Shown: positions 20,567-28,745 of the stretch, one piece after another
How the letters are laid out: the number at the start of each line of letters is the position of its first letter
Numbering within the stretch: the first letter of the stretch is position 1
Source: Sphingomonas sp. SUN019
GTDB lineage: Bacteria; Pseudomonadota; Alphaproteobacteria; Sphingomonadales; Sphingomonadaceae
NCBI RefSeq assembly: GCF_024758705.1
Contig: NZ_CP096971.1
Coordinates: forward strand, 3,315,501 to 3,379,500
Direction: 5' to 3'
DNA length: 64,000 nt
The notes under the pieces: model-generated
Database searches by the model: none
Told to the model about the DNA's origin: nothing
Seen by the model: only the letters and a program-made list of their open reading frames with translations
Translations under genes and position numbers: made by a program

Positions 20567-21006
20567 ACGTCCATCTTGCCACCACCCCGGCGAACGCCGG
20601 GGTCCAGTTGCGAGCAGCCCGATGCTGGACCCCGGCGTTCGCCGGGGTGGTAGTTTTTCTTCTGGGCTGCGCGCCCGCCATCGCGCAAACCCAGTCACAG
20701 ATGAACGCGGGCGCGGGCAACGATCTACGCGCCGCCGACGCCACGATGACCGCGCAGTGGAAGCGGACTTATGCGGCGATGAAGCGGCGCGATGCGCAGG
20801 ACACTTCGCGTGGCGGCGGGTTCGGCTATGCTGCGGCGTTGCTCGAAAGCCAGCGCGCGTGGCTCAAATTCCGCGATACGCAGTGCGTGATCGAGGGTGG
20901 CGAGTTCGCCGGCGGATCGCTGCAGCCGATGGTGCGCGGGAACTGCCTGACGCGGCTGACGCGCGAACGGACGAAGCAATTGGAGAATTTGTTGTGGAAG
21001 CGGTGA
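20563..21006 (+). CDS. DUF1311 / LprI-like exported protein with a repeat-encoded signal peptide
   Basis: A 147-residue exported protein with a DUF1311 (lysozyme-inhibitor LprI-like) domain: [35 protein letters not shown] and the second Cys in [19 protein letters not shown], the usual paired cysteines. Its ATG overlaps the mutase stop. Residues 7 to about 30 are the translation of a palindromic element, and the hydrophobic end of that element plus [12 protein letters not shown] forms the signal peptide (cleavage after AIA, or lipidation at LLGC). An in-frame GTG at 20647 is an alternative start, but would give a signal without positive charge. Confidence 0.8.
   Translation: MNVHLATTPANAGVQLRAARCWTPAFAGVVVFLLGCAPAIAQTQSQMNAGAGNDLRAADATMTAQWKRTYAAMKRRDAQDTSRGGGFGYAAALLESQRAWLKFRDTQCVIEGGEFAGGSLQPMVRGNCLTRLTRERTKQLENLLWKR
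20581..20651. repeat. Perfect palindromic element inside the DUF1311 gene
   Basis: Arms 20581-20607 and 20625-20651 are exact 27-base inverted repeats around a 17-base centre. It belongs to the same family as the elements at 18309-18416 and 28602-28712. Unlike those it lies within a reading frame, just after its ATG, encoding TTPANAGVQ on the left arm and WTPAFAGV on the right. Confidence 0.9.
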
Positions 21007-22019
21007 TCGAGCGCGAGGCTGTGGAGCGAGAGGCGGTGCGCACCGATTGGACCCGCGAAGAAATCGCCGCGCTGTTCGACCTGCCGTTCGACGATCTGAT
21101 GTTCCGCGCGCAGACCGTCCACCGCGCGCATCATGCGGCGGGGGAGGTGCAGCTTTGCACCCTGCTGTCGATCAAGACCGGCGGCTGCCCGGAGGATTGC
21201 GGTTATTGCTCGCAATCCAAATCCGCCGACAGCGGGGTCAAGGCGACGAAGCTGATGGACCCGCGCGCGGTGCTGCAGATGGCGGCGCAGGCGAAGGACA
21301 GCGGGTCGCAACGCTTCTGCATGGGCGCGGCGTGGCGCAACCCGAAGGACCGCGACATGCCCGCCATCGTCGAGATGGTGAAGGGCGTGCGCCAGATGGG
21401 CATGGAAACCTGCATGACGCTGGGGATGCTGACGCCGAAACAGGCGGGGATGCTCGCCGATGCGGGGCTCGATTACTACAACCACAATATCGACACCTCG
21501 CCCGAGCGGTACGAGTCCGTCATCACCACGCGGACCTTTGGCGAGCGGCTGGAGACGCTGGAGCATGTGCGCGAGGCCGGGATCAACGTCTGCTGCGGCG
21601 GGATCGTCGGGATGGGCGAGACGCGCGCCGACCGCGTCGGTTTCGTCCACGCACTCGCCACGCTGCCGCGGCATCCCGAGAGCGTGCCGGTCAATGCGCT
21701 GGTGCCGGTGAAGGGCACGGTGCTGGGCGACATGCTCGCCGACACGCCGCTGGCCAAGATCGACGACATCGAATTCGTCCGGACGGTGGCGGTCGCGCGG
21801 ATCACGATGCCGCTGAGCATGATGCGGCTGTCGGCGGGGCGCGAGTCTATGTCCGAGGCGACGCAGGCGTTGTGTTTCATGGCGGGCGCGAACTCGATCT
21901 TCACCGGCGACAAGTTGCTGACGACCGGCAACCGCGGCGACAGCGCGGACGCGGCGTTGATGGCGAAGCTGGGGCTGCGGCCGATGACGGCGGATGAGCC
22001 GATGCGGGTGGGCGCGTGA
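20994..22019 (+). CDS. bioB: Biotin synthase
   Basis: A 341-residue radical SAM enzyme that inserts sulfur into dethiobiotin. The [11 protein letters not shown] motif (Cys-x3-Cys-x2-Cys) binds the radical [4Fe-4S] cluster near residue 65; [13 protein letters not shown] and the Arg of the [2Fe-2S] site ([20 protein letters not shown]) follow. The start is a GTG at 20994, 8 bases after GGAG; a GTG at 21003 overlapping the previous stop is the alternative. It sits in the propionate operon rather than with other bio genes, which suggests that biotin supply is tied to PccA. Confidence 0.95.
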   Translation: MEAVIEREAVEREAVRTDWTREEIAALFDLPFDDLMFRAQTVHRAHHAAGEVQLCTLLSIKTGGCPEDCGYCSQSKSADSGVKATKLMDPRAVLQMAAQAKDSGSQRFCMGAAWRNPKDRDMPAIVEMVKGVRQMGMETCMTLGMLTPKQAGMLADAGLDYYNHNIDTSPERYESVITTRTFGERLETLEHVREAGINVCCGGIVGMGETRADRVGFVHALATLPRHPESVPVNALVPVKGTVLGDMLADTPLAKIDDIEFVRTVAVARITMPLSMMRLSAGRESMSEATQALCFMAGANSIFTGDKLLTTGNRGDSADAALMAKLGLRPMTADEPMRVGA

Positions 22020-22020
22020 T

Positions 22021-22254
22021 ATGCCGACTGTGCTGCGGATCGGGGCTTTCCGTTTCTATTTCTACAGCCACGAGCCGAACGAGCCGCCGCACGTGCATGT
22101 TGATCGCGGCGAGGCGACGATGAAGGTCTGGCTTGAGCCGGTCGAGGTCGCCAAGAGCCGCGGGTTCCGCGCGCATGAGATCAATGGCATTGTCGCGATG
22201 GTCGCGGAGCATCGCGAGCGTCTGCTGGAGGCGTGGCATGAATATTTCGGCTAG
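22021..22254 (+). CDS. DUF4160 domain protein
   Basis: A 77-residue DUF4160 protein. The family core FRFYFYSHEPNEPPHVHVDRG is present almost whole, followed by ATMKVWLEPVEVAKSRGF and a helical C-terminus ending WHEYFG. These proteins are nearly always paired with a DUF2442 gene, as here, where the two overlap by 17 bases. The pair is suspected to be a toxin-antitoxin-like module, but I know of no firm mechanism. The ATG follows the bioB stop by one base. Confidence 0.88.
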   Translation: MPTVLRIGAFRFYFYSHEPNEPPHVHVDRGEATMKVWLEPVEVAKSRGFRAHEINGIVAMVAEHRERLLEAWHEYFG

Positions 22255-22498
22255 GGTGACCGACGAGCGCATTCTCGACGTGCGGTTCGACGACGCCAGC
22301 CTGATCGTCGATCTGATGGACGGACGGACGATCTCCGCCCCGCTCGCCTGGTATCCGCGCCTGTTGCACGCGACGCCTGACCAACGCTTGCGGTGGGAAA
22401 AGGCCGGGGCAGGTTACGGCATCCACTGGCCCGAGATCGACGAAGACCTGAATAGCGAGGGACTGCTCCGTGGCGCGCCGTCGCCGAAAGCGGCGTGA
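22238..22498 (+). CDS. DUF2442 domain protein
   Basis: An 86-residue DUF2442 protein with the family motifs VRFDDASLIVDLMDGRTISAPLAWYPRL and GYGIHWPEIDEDLNSEGLL. Its ATG lies inside the end of the DUF4160 gene, 17 bases before that stop, so the two are made together. DUF2442 partners are thought to be small DNA- or protein-binding modulators. Composition matches the host, so the pair has been resident for some time. Confidence 0.88.
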   Translation: MNISARVTDERILDVRFDDASLIVDLMDGRTISAPLAWYPRLLHATPDQRLRWEKAGAGYGIHWPEIDEDLNSEGLLRGAPSPKAA

Positions 22499-22701
22499 AG
22501 CGTGCTTCGATTATTGTTGGTTCGTTGCTGTATTTTGCAGTGCTGACAGCCGGTTTCTTCTTGATCGCGACGCGGTGCGCCGGTGTCATTGGAGCCTGCA
22601 ACGACAACGGCGCTGCGTTCGAATCGACGTTTGTCTGGTGCGGCGGCGCGTTGCTCTACCTGATCGTTTTTCTCATTATTTCGTACAGGCACAGGGCATA
22701 G
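22495..22701 (+). CDS. Small two-helix membrane protein
   Basis: A 68-residue protein starting at GTG 22495, which overlaps the DUF2442 stop. It has two hydrophobic helices, IIVGSLLYFAVLTAGFFLIA and GALLYLIVFLIISY, joined by a loop with Cys residues (TRCAGVIGACNDNG). Composition is somewhat AT-richer than the flanking genes. No family recognised. It ends 7 bases before pccA and is likely co-translated with the preceding pair. Confidence 0.6.
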   Translation: MKRASIIVGSLLYFAVLTAGFFLIATRCAGVIGACNDNGAAFESTFVWCGGALLYLIVFLIISYRHRA

Positions 22702-22708
22702 ATTAGAG

Positions 22709-24778
22709 ATGTTCAAAAAAATCCTGGTCGCCAATCGCGGCGAGATCGCGTGTCGGGTGTTTCGCACCGCCAAGAAGATGGGGCTGAAGACCGTCGCGGT
22801 ATATTCGGATGCCGATGCGCGGTCCCCGCACGTGCTGATGGCGGACGAGGCGGTGCGGCTGGGGCCGGCGCCCGCGGCTGACTCGTACCTCAAGGCCGAG
22901 CTGATCCTGCTCGCCGCGAAGGAGACGGGGGCGGATTGTATTCATCCCGGCTATGGCTTCCTGTCCGAGCGCGAGAGCTTCGCGCGGGCCTGCGCGGAGG
23001 CGGGGATCGCCTTTGTCGGACCGCCGCCGAATGCGATCGCGGCGATGGGGGACAAGATCGAATCGAAGAAGCTCGCCAAGGCCGCGGGGGTCAATGTCGT
23101 CCCGGGCTTCCTGGGCGAGATCGCCGATACCGACGAGGCGGTGCGTATCGCCACCGACATCGGCTATCCGGTGATGATGAAGGCCAGCGCGGGCGGCGGC
23201 GGCAAGGGGATGCGGCTGGCATATAGCGAACAGGACGTGCACGAAGGGTTCGAGGCGACCAAGCGCGAGGGGCTGGCCAGCTTCGGCGACGACCGCGTGT
23301 TCATCGAAAAGTTCATCGAAAGCCCGCGCCATATCGAAATCCAGGTGATCGGCGATCAGCACGGCAACGTCGTGTACCTGAACGAACGCGAATGCTCGAT
23401 CCAGCGCCGCCACCAGAAGGTGGTCGAGGAAGCGCCGTCGCCGTTCGTGACGCCGAAGATGCGCAAGGCGATGGGCGAACAGGCGGTCGCGCTGGCGCAG
23501 GCGGTGGGTTATTATTCGGCGGGAACGGTCGAGCTGATCGTGTCGGGTGCGGATACCACGGGCGAGGGATTCTACTTCCTCGAGATGAACACCCGGCTGC
23601 AGGTGGAACATCCGGTGACCGAGGAGATCACCGGCGTCGATCTGGTCGAACTGATGATCCGCGTCGCGGCGGGGGAAAAGCTGCCGTTTGGGCAGGATGA
23701 TGTCGGGATCAATGGCTGGGCGATCGAGAACCGGGTGTATGCCGAGGATCCGTATCGCGGGTTTTTGCCCAGTATCGGGCGGCTGGTTCGGTATAATCCT
23801 CCTTCCTCCTCCGTCATTGCGAGCGAAGCGAAGCAAGCCAGTGACGGACCGCGTGACTCTGGGTTGCTTCGCTCCGCTCGCAATGACGATGTTGTGGTCC
23901 GCGTCGACGACGGTGTTACCGAGGGCGGCGAGGTGTCGATGTTCTACGACCCGATGATCGCGAAGCTCATTACCTGGGCGCCGACGCGCGAGGCGGCGAT
24001 CGATGCGCAGATTGCGGCGCTCGATGCGTTCGAGATCGACGGGCCGGGCAACAACATCGACTTCCTGTCCGCGCTGATGCAGCACCCGCGTTTCCGGTCG
24101 GGGAACATCACGACCGGCTTCATCGCGGAGGAATATCCCGACGGTTTCCACGGCGCGCCCGCGTCCGACGAACTGGTCCGCACGCTGGCGGGCGTCGCGG
24201 CGTTCGCGGCGACCGCAGAGGCGGATCGGGCGCGGCGGGTCGACGGACAGCTTGGCGACAAGCTGCAGCCGCCCGCCGACTGGGTAGTGCGGATCGGGAA
24301 GGTCGATCATGCGGTGACGATCTCGACCGATGGGCTCGTCGTGGACGGCGAAGAGATCGTGGCCGCGATGGAATATACGCCGGGCGACCGGATGGTGCTG
24401 GTGGAGAGCCTGTCCGATGACGGCGCGGACCTGAGCGTCCGCATCGCTAGGACGCGCACCGGGTTCAGGCTGACCACCCGCGGCGCGTCGCACATCGCCC
24501 GCGTCCTGCCCGCGCGGGTCGCGCCTTATGCCAATCACCTGATCGACAAGGTGCCGCCCGATTTGTCCAAATTCCTGATCGCGCCGATGCCGGGGCTGTT
24601 GGTGCGGCTGGACGTGGGCGTCGGTGACCGGGTCGAGGCGGGGCAGCCGCTGGCGGTGGTCGAGGCGATGAAGATGGAGAATATCCTGCGCGCGGAGAAA
24701 TCGGCGGTGGTGAAGGCGATCAGCGCGCAGCAGGGGGAAAGCCTGAGCGTTGATCAGGTGATTCTGGAGTTGGAGTAA
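22709..24778 (+). CDS. pccA: Propionyl-CoA carboxylase, alpha (biotin carboxylase + biotin carrier) subunit with repeat-derived insertion
   Basis: A 689-residue biotin-dependent subunit that carboxylates biotin with ATP and bicarbonate. In order: biotin carboxylase N-domain (ILVANRGEIACRVFRTAK), ATP-grasp domain with KASAGGGGKGMRL, the C-domain with EMNTRLQVEHPVTE, a linker domain, and the C-terminal biotinyl domain with the target Lys in VVEAMKMEN near residue 654. Residues 368-394 (starting SVIASEAKQ, ending RSARNDD) are encoded by a palindromic element and fall between RLVRYNPP and VVVRVDDGV, where relatives have a short turn. The frame and all motifs after it are intact, so the enzyme is probably functional. 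Confidence 0.96.
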   Translation: MFKKILVANRGEIACRVFRTAKKMGLKTVAVYSDADARSPHVLMADEAVRLGPAPAADSYLKAELILLAAKETGADCIHPGYGFLSERESFARACAEAGIAFVGPPPNAIAAMGDKIESKKLAKAAGVNVVPGFLGEIADTDEAVRIATDIGYPVMMKASAGGGGKGMRLAYSEQDVHEGFEATKREGLASFGDDRVFIEKFIESPRHIEIQVIGDQHGNVVYLNERECSIQRRHQKVVEEAPSPFVTPKMRKAMGEQAVALAQAVGYYSAGTVELIVSGADTTGEGFYFLEMNTRLQVEHPVTEEITGVDLVELMIRVAAGEKLPFGQDDVGINGWAIENRVYAEDPYRGFLPSIGRLVRYNPPSSSVIASEAKQASDGPRDSGLLRSARNDDVVVRVDDGVTEGGEVSMFYDPMIAKLITWAPTREAAIDAQIAALDAFEIDGPGNNIDFLSALMQHPRFRSGNITTGFIAEEYPDGFHGAPASDELVRTLAGVAAFAATAEADRARRVDGQLGDKLQPPADWVVRIGKVDHAVTISTDGLVVDGEEIVAAMEYTPGDRMVLVESLSDDGADLSVRIARTRTGFRLTTRGASHIARVLPARVAPYANHLIDKVPPDLSKFLIAPMPGLLVRLDVGVGDRVEAGQPLAVVEAMKMENILRAEKSAVVKAISAQQGESLSVDQVILELE
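23812..23888. repeat. Palindromic element inserted in frame in pccA
   Basis: Arms 23812-23836 and 23864-23888 are 25-base inverted repeats with one mismatch (CATTGCGAGCGAAGCGAAG core) around a 27-base centre. This VIASEAKQ-type repeat is normally intergenic in alphaproteobacteria. Here it is wholly within the biotin carboxylase C-domain coding region and keeps the frame open. It is the only copy of this family seen in the window. Confidence 0.9.
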
Positions 24779-24795
24779 GGCGCGAACCGGGCATC

Positions 24796-24922
24796 CCAAA
24801 ACCCGCTCATCCTGAGGAGCGGCTGAGCGAAGTCGAAGACGCGTCTCGAAGGGCGGTCTTGGCGCGTCCTTCGAGACGGGCCTTCGACAAGCTCAGGCCC
24901 TCCTCAGGATGAGCGATTTTGG
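24796..24922. repeat. Palindromic element after pccA, likely operon end
   Basis: Arms 24796-24819 and 24900-24922 pair with one base bulge and a mismatch (CCCGCTCATCCTGAGGAG against CTCCTCAGGATGAGCG). The interior holds further complementary CTTCGAGACG segments. It is the fuller version of the element at 17371-17474. It begins 18 bases after the pccA stop, so a transcript would end in a large hairpin here. Confidence 0.85.
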
Positions 24923-25009
24923 TTTGATCGTCCTTTCATCGCACTCACGTTACAATTCGCGACACTAAATTGCTGGACGATCAGCAGTGTGTTGGCCATC
25001 TCCGCCACC

Positions 25010-26464
25010 ATGAACCGCGTCCGCGCCCTTTTGCTGTTGCCCGTCCTGCTCGCGGGTTGTTCGGTCGGTCCCGATTACCGGCCGCGACCGGCGTCCGAAC
25101 TCGGTGTGCCCGACGCCTATTCGGTCACCGCCGCGCCGACGCCCGAAGACCTGACGCGCTGGTGGCAAAGGTTCGACGATCCGGTGCTCGGCCAACTCGT
25201 CGAGCGTGCCGCCACGACGAACCTCGACATTGCGCAGGCAGTCGCGCGGTTGCGGCAGGCGCGTGAGGGACTGGTGCAGAGCCGCGCGTCGCTGCTGCCG
25301 TCACTCGGCGGGTCGACGAGCTACAACCGGTCGCAACCGATCGTCGGATCGCGCACGACGACGCTGCCCGACGGATCGATCATCACCACCGGCGCGGACG
25401 GGTCTGACACGTTTTCGGCCGGGCTGAACGCGTCGTACCAACTCGGGCTGTTCGGCGAGATTCGCCGCACCGTGGAGGTGAGCCAGGCGCAATATGAGGC
25501 GTCAGGCTACGATTATGCGAACGTCCTGCTGACGGTGCAGAGCGAGGTCGCACGTAACTATGTGCTCGCGCGGCTGTATCAGGCGCAACTCGCCAATGCG
25601 CGGAGCAGCCTGACGCTGCAGGACGACAATCTCGAGATTGCGGGCTTCCGGGTGCAGGCCGGGCTCGTCTCCAGCCTCGATTCCGAACAGGCCCGCGCGC
25701 AGCGGGCGCAGACCGCGGCGTCGATCCCCAGCCTGGAACAGCAATATAACGCCGCCGTCTCGCGGATCGGCGTGCTGACCGGCGAAGCGCCCGGCGCGTT
25801 GAAACCCGCGCTGGCCGCGCCGAAGCCGATCCCGCGCGGCCCGATGAGCGTGGGCGTCGGCATCCCGGCGGATGTGCTGCGCCAGCGGCCCGACGTGCGC
25901 ACCGCCGAACGCAATCTGGCCGCCGCGACCGCGCAGATCGGGATCGCGAAGGCCGAACTCTATCCGGCGCTGGCGATTAGCGGCAACATCAACACCAACG
26001 CACCCTCCGCCACGTCGTTGTTCGACGCGATCACCGGCAGTTTGTTCGCCGGGCTGACGCAGGCGATCTTCCAGGGCGGACGGTTGAAGAGCCAGGTGCG
26101 CGGGGCGGCGGCGGCGGCCGACGGCGCGCTGGCCGCGTACAAGTCGACTGTGCTGCTCGCGCTGGAGGATATCGAGAATGCTGTCGTCGCGCTGAAGGCG
26201 GCGCAGGAACGCGAGCGGCAATTCGCGATCGCGCTGGACGCCGCGCGCAACTCTGCGATCCTGAGCCGCAGCCAATACCGCACCGGACTGACCGACTTCA
26301 CGACGCTCAGCCAGCAGGAATCGAGCCTACTGTCGGCGCAGAACGGCGCGACGCAGGCGCGCGCCGACGCCGCGAGCGCGCTCGTCCAACTCTACAACGC
26401 GCTCGGCGGCGGATGGGATTCCGCTGTTGTCCCGACCGCTCCAGACAGATCCGGAAACCGCTGA
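25010..26464 (+). CDS. NodT-family outer-membrane efflux lipoprotein
   Basis: A 484-residue TolC/OprM-type outer-membrane channel. The N-terminus MNRVRALLLLPVLLAGC is a lipoprotein signal with lipobox LAGC, followed by SVGPDYRPR, typical of NodT/OprM. Two OEP repeats follow, the second around VLRQRPDVRTAERNLAAATAQ. The ATG at 25010 is chosen because it places the lipobox correctly; a GTG at 24989 is unlikely. Its stop overlaps the ATG of the adaptor gene, so it heads a three-component export operon. A TACAAT at 24951 could be a -10 box, without a convincing -35. Confidence 0.92.
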   Translation: MNRVRALLLLPVLLAGCSVGPDYRPRPASELGVPDAYSVTAAPTPEDLTRWWQRFDDPVLGQLVERAATTNLDIAQAVARLRQAREGLVQSRASLLPSLGGSTSYNRSQPIVGSRTTTLPDGSIITTGADGSDTFSAGLNASYQLGLFGEIRRTVEVSQAQYEASGYDYANVLLTVQSEVARNYVLARLYQAQLANARSSLTLQDDNLEIAGFRVQAGLVSSLDSEQARAQRAQTAASIPSLEQQYNAAVSRIGVLTGEAPGALKPALAAPKPIPRGPMSVGVGIPADVLRQRPDVRTAERNLAAATAQIGIAKAELYPALAISGNINTNAPSATSLFDAITGSLFAGLTQAIFQGGRLKSQVRGAAAAADGALAAYKSTVLLALEDIENAVVALKAAQERERQFAIALDAARNSAILSRSQYRTGLTDFTTLSQQESSLLSAQNGATQARADAASALVQLYNALGGGWDSAVVPTAPDRSGNR

Positions 26465-27870
26465 TGGCCGACCAGAATCTCGACGAATTCCTTGGCGTGA
26501 AGGAAGCGCCCGCGTGGCGGCGCTATGTAAAGTGGGTGGCGATCGCGATCGGCGTGATCCTGCTCGCGTTGCTCGGCTGGCGGCTGTTCGGGCCGACCGC
26601 GGCGGCGGGCTATGCCACCGCGCCGGTGTCGCGCGGGAACCTGACCGTGACGGTGTCGGCGACGGGCAAGCTGGCGCCGACCAATCAGGTGACGGTCGGG
26701 TCGCAATTGTCGGGGCTGGTGACGCAGGTCGTGGTCGACGTGAACGACACCGTGCGCGCGGGTCAGCCGCTGGCGCTGATCGATCCCGAGCAGCTCGACG
26801 ACCAGATCCGTCAGGGTAACGCGCAGCTTGCCGCGAACGTCGCAGGCGTCAATCAGGCGCGCGCGACGGTCAGCGAGGCGAATGCGCAGCTCGCGCGATT
26901 GCAGGAGGTCTACAAACTCTCGAACGGCCGCGTTCCGTCGAAGACCGAGCTGCAGACCGGGCAGGCGAACGCCCAGCGCGCGGTCGCCGCGCTGCGGGTC
27001 GCAGAGGCGAACGTTACCGCGGCGAAGGCGTCGCTGTCGCAAAGCCAGACGCAGCGCGCACGTGCGATCATCCGATCACCCGTCAACGGCGTCGTGCTCG
27101 CGCGGCAGGTCGATCCGGGGCAGACCGTCGCCGCGTCGTTCAACACGCCCACCCTGTTCGTGATCGCCGAAGACCTGAGCAAGATGAAGCTGGAGGTGGC
27201 GATCGACGAGGCCGACGTGGGATCGGTCAAGATCGGGCAGCGCGCGGACTTCACGGTCGACGCGTTTCCGGGGCGGACGTTTCCGGCGGAGATCACGCGG
27301 GTCGATCTGGGATCGAACCTGACGGTCAGTTCGGCGACCGCATCGTCCTCCACCACGACTACCAGCACGACGGGGCAGGTGGTGTCCTATGCCGCCGACC
27401 TGACCGTCGCCAACCCGACGCTGCAATTACTGCCGGGCATGACCGCGACCGCGGATATCGTGACGTCGGACAAGCGCAATGTGCTGCTGGTCCCCAACGC
27501 CGCGCTGCGCTTCAAGCCGGATACGGGCGCGGCGGCGGGGCAGAGCGGCGGCGGGATCGCGGGGTCGCTGACCTTCCGCCCGCAGCGCGGAAACCGCCCC
27601 GAACGCACCGCGACGCTGGCGCGCGGCGCGCGCCAGACGGTGTATGTGAAGAACGAGGACGGTACGCCGCGCGCGATCCAGGTGACGACCGGCGACACCA
27701 ACGGGACGCAGACCGAGGTGCTCTCAGGCGATCTGAAGCCGGGGATGCAGGTCATCACCGGGCAATTGTCGGGCGAAGAAGGCGCGAGCGGCCAGCGTTC
27801 GGGTGGCCAGCGGAGTGGTCAGGCGCGTCAGGGTGGCGCGCAGCGGCAGGGTGGTGGCGGTGGCCAGTGA
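26464..27870 (+). CDS. macA: MacA-like periplasmic adaptor (membrane fusion) protein
   Basis: A 468-residue adaptor linking the inner-membrane MacB-type ABC transporter to the outer-membrane channel. A cytoplasmic N-terminus is followed by one membrane helix (AIAIGVILLALLGWRLF), a lipoyl-like half (GNLTVTVSATGKLAPTNQV), a helical hairpin, and the beta-barrel region with GQRADFTVDAFPGRTFPAEI. A Ser/Thr run (SSATASSSTTTTSTTG) and a Gly/Arg/Gln-rich C-terminal tail are local features. It overlaps both neighbouring genes. Confidence 0.92.
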   Translation: MADQNLDEFLGVKEAPAWRRYVKWVAIAIGVILLALLGWRLFGPTAAAGYATAPVSRGNLTVTVSATGKLAPTNQVTVGSQLSGLVTQVVVDVNDTVRAGQPLALIDPEQLDDQIRQGNAQLAANVAGVNQARATVSEANAQLARLQEVYKLSNGRVPSKTELQTGQANAQRAVAALRVAEANVTAAKASLSQSQTQRARAIIRSPVNGVVLARQVDPGQTVAASFNTPTLFVIAEDLSKMKLEVAIDEADVGSVKIGQRADFTVDAFPGRTFPAEITRVDLGSNLTVSSATASSSTTTTSTTGQVVSYAADLTVANPTLQLLPGMTATADIVTSDKRNVLLVPNAALRFKPDTGAAAGQSGGGIAGSLTFRPQRGNRPERTATLARGARQTVYVKNEDGTPRAIQVTTGDTNGTQTEVLSGDLKPGMQVITGQLSGEEGASGQRSGGQRSGQARQGGAQRQGGGGGQ

Positions 27871-28576
27871 ACCCATCATCTCGCTGCGCGGCGTCACCAA
27901 GGTCTATGGTTCGGGGCCGACCGCGTTCGAGGCGCTCAAGGGCATCGATCTGGACATCACGGGCGGCGATTTCGTCGCGGTGATGGGGCCGTCCGGGTCG
28001 GGCAAGTCGACGACGATGAACATCCTCGGCTGCCTCGACGTGCCGAGCGCGGGGACGTTCCTGTTCCGCGGGCACCGTGTCGAGACGCTCGACCGCGATC
28101 AGCGCGCGTTGCTGCGCCGGAAGTATCTCGGCTTCGTGTTTCAGGGCTTCAACCTGCTCAGCCGCACGTCCGCGCTGGAGAATGTCGAGCTGCCATTGCT
28201 GTACCGCGGCGACGACAAGAAGGCGCGGCATGCGGCGGGGATGGAGGCGCTCGACCGCGTCGGGCTGGCCGACTGGTGGGATCATACCCCGGCCGAATTG
28301 TCGGGCGGGCAGCAGCAGCGCGTCGCCATCGCCCGCGCGATCGTCACGCGCCCCGACGTGCTGCTGGCGGACGAGCCGACCGGAAATCTCGATTCCGAAC
28401 GTTCGATCGAGATCATGCAATTGCTGACCGAATTCAATCGCGAGAGCGGGATCACCGTGCTGATGGTCACCCACGAAGCCGACATGGCGGCGTTCGCGCG
28501 CACCGTGGTGCATTTCAAGGACGGGCTGGTCGAGCGGGTCGACACGCAGCACGCGCAAGGCGAGGTTGTGGCGTGA
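27860..28576 (+). CDS. MacB-type ABC transporter ATP-binding protein
   Basis: A 238-residue ATPase of the LolD/MacB class, powering the export system together with the separate FtsX-like permease. Walker A is MGPSGSGKSTTMN, the signature is LSGGQQQRVAIARA, and Walker B is VLLADEPTGNLDSE. I start at the GTG at 27860, so it overlaps the adaptor stop by 11 bases; GTGs at 27851 and 27854 are possible. In E. coli MacB the ATPase and permease are one chain; here they are split, and a palindromic element lies between them. Confidence 0.93.
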   Translation: MASEPIISLRGVTKVYGSGPTAFEALKGIDLDITGGDFVAVMGPSGSGKSTTMNILGCLDVPSAGTFLFRGHRVETLDRDQRALLRRKYLGFVFQGFNLLSRTSALENVELPLLYRGDDKKARHAAGMEALDRVGLADWWDHTPAELSGGQQQRVAIARAIVTRPDVLLADEPTGNLDSERSIEIMQLLTEFNRESGITVLMVTHEADMAAFARTVVHFKDGLVERVDTQHAQGEVVA

Positions 28577-28601
28577 TGTCGAGTCTTCGCCTTGCGAGAA
28601 T

Positions 28602-28712
28602 GCACCTCCCCGGCGGAGGCCGGGGCCCAGTGGCATCGAACGAAGTAACGAAGGTCGTCGCGCGCCAACGAAGTTCATTGCAGCTGGGCCCCGGCTTTCG
28701 CCGGGGAGGTGC
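28602..28712. repeat. Palindromic element within the export operon
   Basis: Arms 28602-28630 and 28684-28712 are 29-base inverted repeats with two mismatches (CACCTCCCCGGCG and CGCCGGGGAGGTG ends). It is a GGGCCCAG variant of the family at 18309 and 20581. It lies between the ATPase and permease genes, 33 bases before the permease ATG, so its AGGTG is too far to act as a ribosome site. Confidence 0.87.
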
Positions 28713-28745
28713 TCCTTTCCTTGATTGTGGCCAAGGCGTTCGCTG

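Noticed and set aside
17375..20698. A 1107-codon open frame opposite the hydratase and mutase genes
   Set aside because: It spans several repeats and certain genes, with no recognisable domain; long antisense frames are expected at this GC content.
22703..24799. A 698-codon open frame opposite pccA
   Set aside because: Shadow of pccA; composition and lack of motifs argue against a real gene.
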